From Prorocentrum cordatum (taxonomy: Eukaryota > Sar > Dinophyceae > Prorocentrales > Prorocentraceae), in assembly GCA_963575745.1 (NCBI GenBank), contig CAUYUJ010018060.1:1-52500 (forward strand): 52,500 nucleotides of DNA, given 5' to 3'. Positions within the stretch are counted from its first letter, which is position 1, and every line of letters starts with the position of its first letter. Under the pieces are notes generated by a model, which was not told the origin of the DNA, did no database searches, and saw nothing but the letters and a program-made list of their open reading frames with translations. A program made the position numbers and the translations under genes. This document shows positions 40,299-49,029 of the stretch, piece after piece.

Positions 40299-43200
40299 GT
40301 TGCCCTCTTCCCGTGCGAAGCATTGGAGGAGGTGGTACTTAGAGTATGGCGCGCGGATCACTGGGGTCACCTGGATATCGATACAGTCCTCCCCGTGGGA
40401 GAGCCCAAGCAGGAGTGCCACGTGATTATCCATCGCGGGCATATGCGTGTCCTCCACCCTCCGCCTGGAGCCGACGGCCAGCGAGTAGCAGACGAGCTCA
40501 TCCGCACCTGGGCCACGAGCGGAAAGGATCTCAAGGAGCTCCCCACCATGGGCTGGGAGACGTACCTCGCCTCGGAGGAGGATGGCAGTCCGGCGGTGGC
40601 CAGTAAGCCTCCCCCGTGCCAGCATTGCAGAGCCCTTGCAGCACAGCAGCAGCAGCGTGGGAGAGCCGCCGGCGGGGCAACCGCCGCAGTCGAGCTCACC
40701 ACCGAGGTGGAGTGTCCGGACTTCGGGGACTTGGAGCCTCTGCGATTGAGGCCCGCGTTCGCGTGGGGACTCAGGACGCGGAAGATTTTCGCCGGTGCCG
40801 GGCGTTGGACGCAGGCCATGAAGGATGCGGGCATCGCCACCAGCGAGTCTGTCGAGCACTTCGGGCAGCCGTTGCTCGGAAAGGACCCCAGGCCGCAGTT
40901 CGACATACGCGACCCGCTGGTACGGGAGCGCCTGTACCAGGAGTTCAGCGCGCCTCCCGGCCCCGACGAAGCCAACGTCCTGCAGTTCGCCCCGCCCTGC
41001 GTGAGCCATTGCCCCTGGCAGCTGGCAGCAGGAGGGACGAGGACTTTCGAGTGCCCAGATGGAACCGGAGAGCGGCAGATCGAGATCGACGGCAACGTAT
41101 TCGGGGAGTTCGCGTGCATAGGGGCGAAGCGGGGCTACGAGGCGGGACGAGAGTTCCTCATCGAGTCATCAGCACGGGATGGGCGGTACCCTAAGCTGTG
41201 GGACCACCCCTGCATGCGGGCCCTGATGCGCACGACTGGAGCCCGAGTTCTCGCCATAGACATGTATGAGTGGGGGCTCGCACCACCGGGCGAGCCACAA
41301 CATCGGTATCAGAAGCGGACCTGGTGGTTGGCATCACTCGGGCTTTACCCCTATGCCTTGATCTTGGCCAGGAGGTGCACAGGCCAGCACACGCATCGCA
41401 CGTTGGAGGGCGGCCTACCGCATGATCTGACGGATGCCCAGGTGGAAGCCTACAACCTCGATGCGCGCACGCGGCTCAGCAAAGCCGAGGCCAGCGAATT
41501 GATCAACCTCAGCACCAAACTGGGCGAGGCCAGCGGGTGCTACGGCCTCCACAGCGACGGGGCCACCATCACGCTGCCCCCAGACGACAAGCTGATTCGC
41601 GTGAACCAGCTCATCGCGCGGGCCGCCCCAGACAATTTCCACTGGGCGAGGATCGATTTCCGCACGAAGCAGCACTACTCCGCTTTGCCTGAGAACCAGT
41701 GGGCCTTCTACTTCGGGAAGACCCCCGAGGGCGAGCTCCGCTTCACCCTCGGCAAGCAGGCCCCGCCCAACCTGGATGGTGGAGGACGCGTTCCCAGCGG
41801 TACTCCCCAGCGCAGCGCTGCGGTGAAAGGAGAGTTGGGAAGCGCAGGCTTCGGACTGGGACTACGGGGCATGCGGAGGACTCAGCACGCGGGGCAGTAT
41901 GCACCGCGGCTGTGCGCTGCCTGGGCAGCCGTGCTCAAGGCAGCGGCTGCCGGTACCGCCCCAGAGAAGCTGGAACAACAGATCGCCGCTATGGACGCCG
42001 AGGCGCGGGCTTTGGAAGAGAAGTTGGAGAGCAAGGTGGCGCGGGCCGGGCGTTCTGACGCCCTGGAACAAGAACCCCCCCCCTCTTTTCAGCCTCCGGC
42101 CTGTACGGGCGAGGGCGGCAGTACCGAAGATGGGGCCATCAACGAGCACAGCGTGAAATGCGGCAGCCTGAAGCAGAGCGCCAACACCTGCTGCCTGCCC
42201 CACTCGACATGGAGAAGCTCAATGGAGGTCGAATTCGACGGGGGCTCAAAGGGCCACCGGAGAGGCGGTCGTTCAAAGGACGACTACCTGGAGAGGAACG
42301 TGGCGGAGGCGGACGGCAGGAGCTCAAAGGGCGAAGGCCGAGGTGAAGAGGAGGTGGAGGTGGAGACCGACGGCGAGCCGACCACAGTCACATGGGGTGG
42401 CGACGAGAAGCGAGGTGGCAAACGAGGTGGCAAGCGAGGAGGCTGGAAGCGCAACAAGGCGCGCAAGCGTGAAGCACGTGAAGCTGCTGCTCGCGGAGGT
42501 GGCGGATCTGGCGGAGGTGGTGATGACGATGGCGACGGGGACGAGAGCCCCGAGGAGAAAGAGGAGGAGAACCGCCGCCAGAAGAAGGCGAGGGAGGCCG
42601 AGGACGAGGCGTCGCGGGCCAGCCCGGTGCGGATCTTCGCCCCGCAGCAGGGAGACCAGTGGGTGCTGCTCAAGGGGGGCCCGTTCGAAGCTGGAGAGGT
42701 CAAGGCGAGGCTGAGGGTCTCTGAGTCACTATCCGGAGGCTTCTTCGACGCCGACCAGCTGCACCTCTTCGAGTACACAGAGGATGACGATACTGCAGGA
42801 GCGCATGGGCCACCCCTCGACGACGAAGAAGCGGTGCGCCCCGGCGAGAAGTTGCTGCTGTGGGCCACGCTGAAGCCGCCGAAGGAATGGACCAGTTGGA
42901 GCCCCCGGTGGAACCGAGACCAGCAACCAGCACCTGGTGCTACAGCCCAGGAGGGTCAGCGGAGAGTCACGGCCAGGATCGCCGACAGAGCAGCCGCAGC
43001 AGCAGCGGCAGCGGGGTTGAGCGGGGCCGCAGCGAGCTCAGCAACCAGCAGTGGCCGCCAGCCAGCCCCAGCGTTCAGCGAGGTGGCTGCAGCAGCGAGC
43101 GGCATCCGAGCGAGCTCAGTCCCTCCGTCCAGCGGGGGCACCTCGAGGAGCTCAGGTGCCCTAGTGCGGGTCGAGGAACAGCTCGCCGAAGCTCAAGGGC

Positions 43201-45284
43201 AGCATGCTCGAGCAGCGAGCGAAGGCGGCGACCAGGAGCTGAGCGCCGCGCGTGTAGTAGGGCAGCTGGAGATCAGGCGCAACGAGGTCCAGGCCCGCCG
43301 CGCTGCCCGGCTCGAGCGCGAGGCGCGCCGGCGGGAGCGCGAGGACCAAAGGGCCACCAGCGCACCCCCAGAGCCCCACAGCTTGCAGGCGCCCCCGGAG
43401 GCCCCCCCTCCGCCCGAGGCGGAGGAAGACCCAGAGACCACCTCAGAGGAGATGGGACGCCGGGTTGCCGAGGCACACCCAGGCGTAGCCTGCCGTGGGG
43501 GGGTCCACAAGTGCAACGCTGCCCGGCGATTCGTCAAGAACTTCAACGACGTGCGGAGGGGTGGCAAGAGCTACGACCTGCAGCATGCGGATATCCTGTA
43601 CCTGAACGGGATCGGGCAGATCAGCGACGTGCTGATGCAGGAATATCCCGGGGCCGACCCGACGGACCCGTCCCTGCCGCCGGAGCCTCGCCAGCTCGGC
43701 GAGATCCTGGCGCGCTACGTGGAGGAGCACGAGACGTTGAAGGTCAAGATGAAGAGCCTCGGCGTCCCACGAGACGAGCAGGCCGGGGGCGGGGTCCTGG
43801 ACCCCATCTACGTCGCGACCGAGAGGACTTACATCGAGGAGTACGAGGGTCGAGACGTTCCTAGCGCCCGCAGCCGCAGCCGCAGGAGAAGTGGAGGAGC
43901 GGCCCCCTCCGGGGGAGCGAAGCCCTCCGGAGGCGCGCCTGGCGACTCGGAGTCATCCGCCTCCGAGACGATGGCCCCTGACGCCCGAGGCCGGCTGCGA
44001 GCGAGGTCGCCCCCGGAGGAGAACCGTGGGCGCAGCTCCGCCCCAGACCCGAGGGACCCAGGGCGCAGGTGCGGAGGCCCCGAGGTGCCGCCGGCGGACG
44101 CCCGCCAAGGCGCGCACCACAGGAGCCGTGCGGAGGCATGCCAGGACGAGCGTCGATCGCCGCCGGCCACACCTCATCCTGGCGCCCCCGAGGCCAAGGA
44201 GTACTTGCGCTGGTGCCTGGAGCATGCTGAGTTTGCCCCTGAGCTGGTAAAGGAAGTGACGGGCCTGGGGAATCGCCTGCTCCTCGCCGCAGGGAGCGTG
44301 GAGGCTGCCGCAGCGAGGCTCCGCGAGGAACGGGAGCTCGTCCTCGGGAATCCTCTCGGGGGAGTGCTCGATCCCAAGTTCGGCGAAGCTCTCGAGGAGG
44401 ACCACCGGCGATACCTCCAGGAGATGGCGAGCAGGGGCGTCCCCGTTCGGAGGCAGCAGCCCAGGCGTCGGACTATAGCCAAGCCCCACGCTTCCGCGAG
44501 GGACCATGCCCTGGAGATGTACGCCAAGGCCTGGAAGGACACGTCCTACGGCGCCGTGCTCTGGGCCACCCCGGAGGCCGAGGCCGCCTTGTCCGCTTCC
44601 GAGCTCATCGAGAGCCCGTCGGGGCGAGCGCCTAAGATGTTGCCCGAGCGCACGGTGAGCAGCGAAGGGCGCCCCATACATGATATGCGGGTTGCCAATG
44701 GGGACTCGCCCAAGGAGCTGCATCCGCCGGCGCTCCAGCCCAAGCACGAAGCCCTCGTGCGCCTGTCACTCTGGTGGTCCGCGCGCCACCCAGGTGTGCC
44801 GCAGGTGATAGCCAAGCGGGACGTGTCGCGGGCCTTCAAGTGGCACTGGGTGCGCGACGAGGACGTGGCCGAGTTCGGCACCTCCCTCCCGGGCGACGCT
44901 GTGGGCCTGACCACGCGCGTGATCATGATCCACTGCGTGATGGTCTTCGGGTGGTCGGGGTCGCCGGGCGAGTACATGGCGCTCGCCTGGAGTGCCAAGT
45001 GGGACCACGAGCGGCGTCGCCCACCGGACCCAGCGGTCAACGACACGGTGCGCTGGTCGTCCAAGTGGCTGATGGACGACGGCGTCTTGGTCGAGCCACT
45101 GGTCGGCCTCAGGCCCTGGCTCAGCGCAGCCGACTGCGACGCGAGCATCCGGCGCGTCTGGGGCGGCGACGCGATCAACGTCGACAAGATGGCGGAAGAG
45201 GGCACCTCCCTCGCTCTCCTTCGTCCGGACCTTCCACCCTGGATTTTTCATCATCTTGAGTTATCTTTATATGAGTTATCTTGA
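40299..45284 (+). CDS. Retroelement pol-like protein: methyltransferase-like domain plus reverse transcriptase
   Basis: Same frame as the upstream open frame. After a short domain with HVIIHRGHMRVLHPP comes a DNA cytosine-methyltransferase-like fold: motif I F-A-G-A-G (40788-40802, SAM-binding loop), motif IV P-P-C (40992-41000, catalytic Cys in true enzymes), a motif VI region reading L-I-E-S-S where E-N is usual, and QHRYQKRTWWLAS in the place of the Q-x-R-x-R strand. Long Gly-, Glu- and Arg-rich linkers follow. The reverse transcriptase starts near 44640: motif A KRDVSRAF with Asp at 44820, motif B FGWSGSPGEYM (about 44946), motif C MDD with DD at 45075-45080, and motif D up to about 45200. 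The last about 25 residues come from unrelated AT-rich DNA, so thumb, RNase H and integrase are missing. The element's own retrotransposition would need another copy. Confidence 0.78.
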   Translation, partial: VALFPCEALEEVVLRVWRADHWGHLDIDTVLPVGEPKQECHVIIHRGHMRVLHPPPGADGQRVADELIRTWATSGKDLKELPTMGWETYLASEEDGSPAVASKPPPCQHCRALAAQQQQRGRAAGGATAAVELTTEVECPDFGDLEPLRLRPAFAWGLRTRKIFAGAGRWTQAMKDAGIATSESVEHFGQPLLGKDPRPQFDIRDPLVRERLYQEFSAPPGPDEANVLQFAPPCVSHCPWQLAAGGTRTFECPDGTGERQIEIDGNVFGEFACIGAKRGYEAGREFLIESSARDGRYPKLWDHPCMRALMRTTGARVLAIDMYEWGLAPPGEPQHRYQKRTWWLASLGLYPYALILARRCTGQHTHRTLEGGLPHDLTDAQVEAYNLDARTRLSKAEASELINLSTKLGEASGCYGLHSDGATITLPPDDKLIRVNQLIARAAPDNFHWARIDFRTKQHYSALPENQWAFYFGKTPEGELRFTLGKQAPPNLDGGGRVPSGTPQRSAAVKGELGSAGFGLGLRGMRRTQHAGQYAPRLCAAWAAVLKAAAAGTAPEKLEQQIAAMDAEARALEEKLESKVARAGRSDALEQEPPPSFQPPACTGEGGSTEDGAINEHSVKCGSLKQSANTCCLPHSTWRSSMEVEFDGGSKGHRRGGRSKDDYLERNVAEADGRSSKGEGRGEEEVEVETDGEPTTVTWGGDEKRGGKRGGKRGGWKRNKARKREAREAAARGGGGSGGGGDDDGDGDESPEEKEEENRRQKKAREAEDEASRASPVRIFAPQQGDQWVLLKGGPFEAGEVKARLRVSESLSGGFFDADQLHLFEYTEDDDTAGAHGPPLDDEEAVRPGEKLLLWATLKPPKEWTSWSPRWNRDQQPAPGATAQEGQRRVTARIADRAAAAAAAAGLSGAAASSATSSGRQPAPAFSEVAAAASGIRASSVPPSSGGTSRSSGALVRVEEQLAEAQGQHARAASEGGDQELSAARVVGQLEIRRNEVQARRAARLEREARRREREDQRATSAPPEPHSLQAPPEAPPPPEAEEDPETTSEEMGRRVAEAHPGVACRGGVHKCNAARRFVKNFNDVRRGGKSYDLQHADILYLNGIGQISDVLMQEYPGADPTDPSLPPEPRQLGEILARYVEEHETLKVKMKSLGVPRDEQAGGGVLDPIYVATERTYIEEYEGRDVPSARSRSRRRSGGAAPSGGAKPSGGAPGDSESSASETMAPDARGRLRARSPPEENRGRSSAPDPRDPGRRCGGPEVPPADARQGAHHRSRAEACQDERRSPPATPHPGAPEAKEYLRWCLEHAEFAPELVKEVTGLGNRLLLAAGSVEAAAARLREERELVLGNPLGGVLDPKFGEALEEDHRRYLQEMASRGVPVRRQQPRRRTIAKPHASARDHALEMYAKAWKDTSYGAVLWATPEAEAALSASELIESPSGRAPKMLPERTVSSEGRPIHDMRVANGDSPKELHPPALQPKHEALVRLSLWWSARHPGVPQVIAKRDVSRAFKWHWVRDEDVAEFGTSLPGDAVGLTTRVIMIHCVMVFGWSGSPGEYMALAWSAKWDHERRRPPDPAVNDTVRWSSKWLMDDGVLVEPLVGLRPWLSAADCDASIRRVWGGDAINVDKMAEEGTSLALLRPDLPPWIFHHLELSLYELS

Positions 45285-45430
45285 ATTATCTTGAGTTTTA
45301 CAGAGTTTCGCTAGATTCATTGAATTACAAGCCAATTAATTGCATCTAAAGACATATTAAGACATTCGGAGGCATCTCTCTTTTGCATTGATCGACGCCG
45401 CTTGTGCCCCCAAAATAGCACAGCACCGCC
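45211..45430. other. Break and AT-rich GAGTTATCTT repeats
   Basis: Composition drops from GC-rich coding to AT-rich. ttgagttatcttt and its variants occur three times around 45255-45300. Nothing else recognised. Confidence 0.6.
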
Positions 45431-45665
45431 ATGACCATTGATTGCAACATTACGTCATCAGCGTCATTGCCATTCGTCGTCGTCAACATCACAATCATCA
45501 CCAAACTCAACGCCACCGTCGGCAACATCATCATTCCCATCATTTTTCGAACCAGAAGCATCATCAACATCAGCATGATCGTCATCAACCATTTAACGTC
45601 ATCATAATAACCAACAGCATCATCAACATCACCATCATCGTCATCATCATTATATCCCCCTTTGC
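45431..45665. repeat. ATC/CAT triplet region
   Basis: Degenerate catcatcaacatcatc-type DNA with many ATC and CAT triplets, giving His- and Ile-rich frames only. Confidence 0.8.
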
Positions 45666-45837
45666 AATCATTTGTTTTCTTCCCTTGTTCTCCTCATTTG
45701 TTTGTTCAATTTTTCCCTACCTATAGGCCCTGCCTATAGAAGGGTTCTTACCCTGTGTGCTGAAGGGGTTGGGCAGCGGAGCCCGCCATGGGCGGTTCCC
45801 CCAGGATCCGCCCCGCGGTTCCCCCAGTCCCCTGGGA

Positions 45838-46250
45838 GCTTTAGCTTTAGCTTTAGCTTTAGTTTAGCTTTAGCTTACGTTTTAGCTTAGCTTTAGCTTC
45901 GGTTTAGTTTAGCGTTCGCTTAAGCTCTACCTTAGCCTTAGCTTAGCTTTAGCTTAGCTTTAGCTTAGCTTTAGCTTAGCTTTAGCTTAGGACCACCTTA
46001 GCCTTAGCATAGCTTTAGCTTAGCGGTAGTTCATATTTAACGTAATGCTACATAGCTTTAGCTTAGCTGTAAAGCTTAGTTTTAGCTTAGCTTTACCTTA
46101 GCTTTAGCTTAGCTTTAACTCAGCTTAAGCTTAACTTTAGTTTAACTTCAGTTTAGCTTTAGCTTAGCTTTAGCTTAGCTTTAGACTAGTTTTGTATTAG
46201 CGTTAGCTTAGCTTTGGCTTAGCTTTGGCTTAGCTTTAGCGTTTCGTTTA
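45838..46250. repeat. AGCTTTAGCTTAG array
   Basis: About 400 bases of 11-12 base units (agctttagctt, agctttagc) with variants. Each unit contains the palindrome AGCT. Confidence 0.92.
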
Positions 46251-46554
46251 CTACTAATGCTGCTTTCTTTGGGCTCCAACTCCTAGGTAGGGTCGCACTG
46301 GGATAGTTCTTTCCTGTAACGATTTTGCACCCCTCGGAGAGGGCAGGGACGACGATGGCGAGACGAGGCGAAAGACGACGACAACAGCGGAGAGGACGGC
46401 CCGCCAAGGCGGGGGGGAGACCGAGGGCGGAGGCCACGGAGGAGGAGAGAAGAGGAGAGCAGGGGAGGGGAAGACGATACGACGAGGGAAACGACAGCAG
46501 CGCAGAGAGCAACGACGACGGCGACGACGACGAGGGGTGCGGAAAGGGCGCGAG

Positions 46555-46640
46555 GCCCTAGGCCCTAGGCCCTCTCCTAGGCCATAGGCCCTAGGCCCTA
46601 GGCCCGAGGCCCTAGGCCCTCGGGGTCGTTCGGAAGCCCT
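46555..46640. repeat. GGCCCTA heptamer repeat
   Basis: ggccctaggccctaggcc repeats with single changes; CCTAGG palindromes throughout. Confidence 0.85.
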
Positions 46641-46660
46641 AGGCCATCTCCTCCTCGTCC

Positions 46661-47104
46661 TCATCCTCCTCCTCCTCTTCGACCGCTGGCCCGACGGGCC
46701 CTGCAACTGATGACCCAACACGACGTGATGATCGCGATGATGTGGCACTGCATTTTTTCCTCGGATCCAGCCCCGTGGAATCTTTGTAAATGCTGCATGT
46801 ACCATTTGGTAGCACTGTTCTCAGAGAATTTCACTCTGTTCACACCTGCGCTTCGCTTGCGCGTTGCAAAATTCTCACTCTCATCCCTGTAGTTCTGGCT
46901 GTATGCGGGATTGCCCGCCCAGCGGGCCTGCTCGACGATGCGCCTGGCAAACGCGTGGAATTTCATTGTGAGCCTACGGCCAGAACTTATCCATGCATGT
47001 GCAGTTTTATTCGCAACATCACCCAAATGTTGAATTGACAAGTCGTCCATTTTTCGGGGCTGCGACTTCAATATTTGGTAATCCGCCACCGTGCCTCTGG
47101 GCAC
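46661..47104 (-). CDS. C-x-C-G-C-R-G family gene, coding block 3 (C-terminal)
   Basis: Reads MDDLSIQHLGDVANKTAHAW, LTMKFHAFARRIVEQARWAG, NPAYSQNYRDESENFATRKR and a short tail. The pattern KxH..H.....GNPA..Y.DE..N matches my memory of the C-terminal part of a large set of dinoflagellate hypothetical proteins; I know no function for it and recall no domain name. The block probably is a separate exon: it lies 790 bases from block 2, with GGA arrays and minisatellite between. Family proteins have about 30 more residues at this junction, so a small exon may be missing. The end given is the first stop of the frame. Confidence 0.5.
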   Translation of the reverse strand: MPRGTVADYQILKSQPRKMDDLSIQHLGDVANKTAHAWISSGRRLTMKFHAFARRIVEQARWAGNPAYSQNYRDESENFATRKRSAGVNRVKFSENSATKWYMQHLQRFHGAGSEEKMQCHIIAIITSCWVISCRARRASGRRGGGG

Positions 47105-47229
47105 GGAGTGGGCGTATCCTAAGGTCCTGGGTTTGGGTCTCAGTCCTCAGTTCTGGTGGTAATGTAAGTGGGGCAGACAGAGCTGCGGAGAGGGGAATGA
47201 GGAGGGGGACGCGGCGAGGGAGGGGGAGC

Positions 47230-47243
47230 TAGGGGAAAGAGGA

Positions 47244-47274
<31 letters not shown>

Positions 47275-47615
47275 GAGGAAGGGATATGTGGGAACGGTGC
47301 AGCAAGCTGGTTGCTACACGTGCGCCAGAGATCCGCTTTGTCTTCGAACTGCCCAGCGGACTGGGAGCAAAAGAAGGAGGAGGAGGAGGAGGAGGAGGAG
47401 GAGGAGGAGGAGGAAGAGGAGGAGGAGGAGGAGTAGGATATGCGGGGACGGCGCAGCAGGCTGGTTGCCACACGTGCGCCAGGGGCCATTTTTGTCTCCG
47501 AATTGCCCAACGGATTGGGGGCAAGCGGGGAGGAGGAGAATGAGGAGGAGAAGGAGGAGGAGGACGAGGGCGATGGGCAGGAGGAGGAGGAGGAGGCGGA
47601 GGAGGGGGGGGAGGA
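47230..47615. repeat. GGA arrays alternating with a duplicated 95-bp unit
   Basis: ggatatgtgggaacggtgca..gcaagctggttgctacacgt..ctgggagcaaa (47280-47375) and ggatatgcggggacggcgca..gcaggctggttgccacacgt..ttgggggcaag (47433-47525) are duplicates, each followed by a GGA array. Confidence 0.85.
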
Positions 47616-47744
47616 GGAGCCCTGGCTCTCAAATATATCGGGGCGCCCCGCGCGACCCCCGCGTTTGGAAACATTTTCTTGGCACCCATCGCGAGGATCG
47701 TGGCCTAGGGGGCCCCGACCTCGAGCGCCCCCCTCTTGCCTCAA

Positions 47745-47880
47745 GATGCCCCCGAGAAATCCCCGAGAGGCCCTAACGGGTCCCCAAGAGGTCCCCAAGA
47801 AACCCCAAGAGGCTTCAAATAGGCCCCAAAGAAGCTCCAACATTGGCCCGAGAGGCCGCCAATAGGCCCCCAACGGGCCA
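47745..47880. repeat. CCCCAAGAGGCCCC minisatellite
   Basis: Units such as gtccccaagaggtccccaag and aaaccccaagaggcttcaaa, in the gap between coding blocks 2 and 3. Confidence 0.75.
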
Positions 47881-47889
47881 GAGACGGTG

Positions 47890-48426
47890 ACGGCATAGGC
47901 AGAATGCCGCTACATACTTGAGCATGCCTTCCCCGACTTCCAACAACCTTGAACCTTCGGACACGGCGGGGTCGGCGCTGTCCAACAGGTCGCGGCCGCC
48001 AGCTGATCGGAGCAAATACACTATGAACGGGAGTGCCGCTCTACTCTTTCCAGCCTTCATCTTGAGAAGCGGGCTCTCGCGGGGCCCACGCATGTTGAAA
48101 TTCAAAGACACGAGCCGATCATGATCTGGAACGCGATACTTTTTGAACCAAGACGTGTAAGCATCCTTTAAAGCACAGTCGGCACCGTCATGGTCCTGCT
48201 CTGTCATCTCGCCAAAGAATCCTAGATCAGCCAGGGCCCATACCACTGCGCCCATATAGTAATGGAGAATTCCCAGGTCGGCGAAGTGCATTGAATCGAA
48301 CAGGAAATGCTCGAGTTTCAATCCAGGTATTCCCAGTTGAATGTCTTCGATATTGAATAGCCTGTTGATGAACAATATGCTATTGCGAGGGCGGCGGTAA
48401 ATCGACCAGCCCTCTGGGCAACACGT
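47890..48426 (-). CDS. C-x-C-G-C-R-G family gene, coding block 2
   Basis: Reads EGWSIYRRPRNSILFINRLF, LEHFLFDSMHFADLGILHYY, ALADLGFFGEM, DAYTSWFKKYRVPDHDRLVS, SPLLKMKAGKSRAALPFIVY and a final LLEVGEGMLKYVAAF. The order F-D-x-M-H..D-L-G, then a Trp-Tyr helix, then LK.KA..SR..LPF.VYL is the middle part of the family as I recall it. A possible AG|G acceptor lies just before GGCTGG (about 48408). The downstream edge is uncertain. Composition and absence of stops set it apart from the flanking repeats. Confidence 0.55.
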
Positions 48427-48429
48427 GTA

Positions 48430-48650
48430 AACATATTTCCACATATGGCTCCAAAGATGACTCCAAGGATGGCTCCAAAGATGGCTCCACAGATGACCCC
48501 ACGGACGATCGACGACGGCTCCAAGACGGCTCCACGATGACTCCAAGATGGCTCCGCATATGGCTCCAATGACGGCTTCGACGATCGCTCCAAAACTAGC
48601 CAGGCTGACCAAGATGGCTCCAAATATGCACTAAGAGGGCTTGCAACGGG
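48430..48650. repeat. CTCCAAAGATGG minisatellite
   Basis: gatggctccaaagatggctc units with variants, in the gap between coding blocks 1 and 2. Related to the CCAAGAGGCC arrays but with a distinct consensus. Confidence 0.8.
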
Positions 48651-49029
48651 CATCCCAGATTGCCCAAGAAGGCAAATCGACGCCACCCCCCCGCTTAGCC
48701 GTAGGAGAGCTCACTCGGGCCTCCAATGGGGTCACCTGGGCCCCAAAGAACGCCCCGAGAGGCCGCGTGCAATGTTGCTTGAAGAGGGCTCCGCGATGGC
48801 ACCAAGATGCTTCCAGGGTGGCCGAACAGCGAAATACAACAAAGGCTTTTATATTGACTCCTGTCGCCGTCGTCGTTCCTCCTTGCGCATGAAGTCACAT
48901 TACTCGGCCCGCGACTCCTCATTTCCCTCCTCCCTCCTCCCCCTCCCCCCGCCCGCGTTGCCCCCGTCCTCCTCCTCATTGGGCCCGCAGCTGCAGATTT
49001 GCACTGGTTGTGTGGGCGTGCGCGAAGCG

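Larger units (their letters stand above)
34470..45210 (+). mobile_element. Retroelement with methyltransferase-like and RT domains, 3'-truncated
   Basis: Coding-quality DNA begins after CCAAGAGGCC-type repeat sequence (up to about 34465) and ends abruptly near 45210, where AT-rich GAGTTATCTT repeats start. Order on the plus strand: membrane segment, Cys/His clusters, CCCH zinc finger (capsid-like part), in-frame TGA, methyltransferase-like domain, charged linkers, reverse transcriptase. Protease, RNase H and integrase or recombinase are not visible; they may have lain beyond the break. No terminal repeats were found. RT motif B (F-G-W-S-G-S-P-G-E-Y) resembles the Gypsy/DIRS side more than Copia, but the class is an open question. 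The long open frame against decayed surroundings suggests a young insertion. Confidence 0.75.

Noticed and set aside
42290-42870. Ser-rich minus-strand frame opposite the pol part
   Set aside because: Mirror of the Glu/Arg/Gly-rich linker of the plus-strand protein.
35097-45284. A large host gene rather than a retroelement
   Set aside because: Reverse transcriptase motifs A, B and C in order, a zinc finger of capsid type and the absence of introns in 10 kb, next to a gene made of 80-base exons, favour a retroelement.
46555-46640. Telomere-like repeat
   Set aside because: The unit is GGCCCTA, not the plant-type TTTAGGG reported for dinoflagellates, and it lies in the interior.
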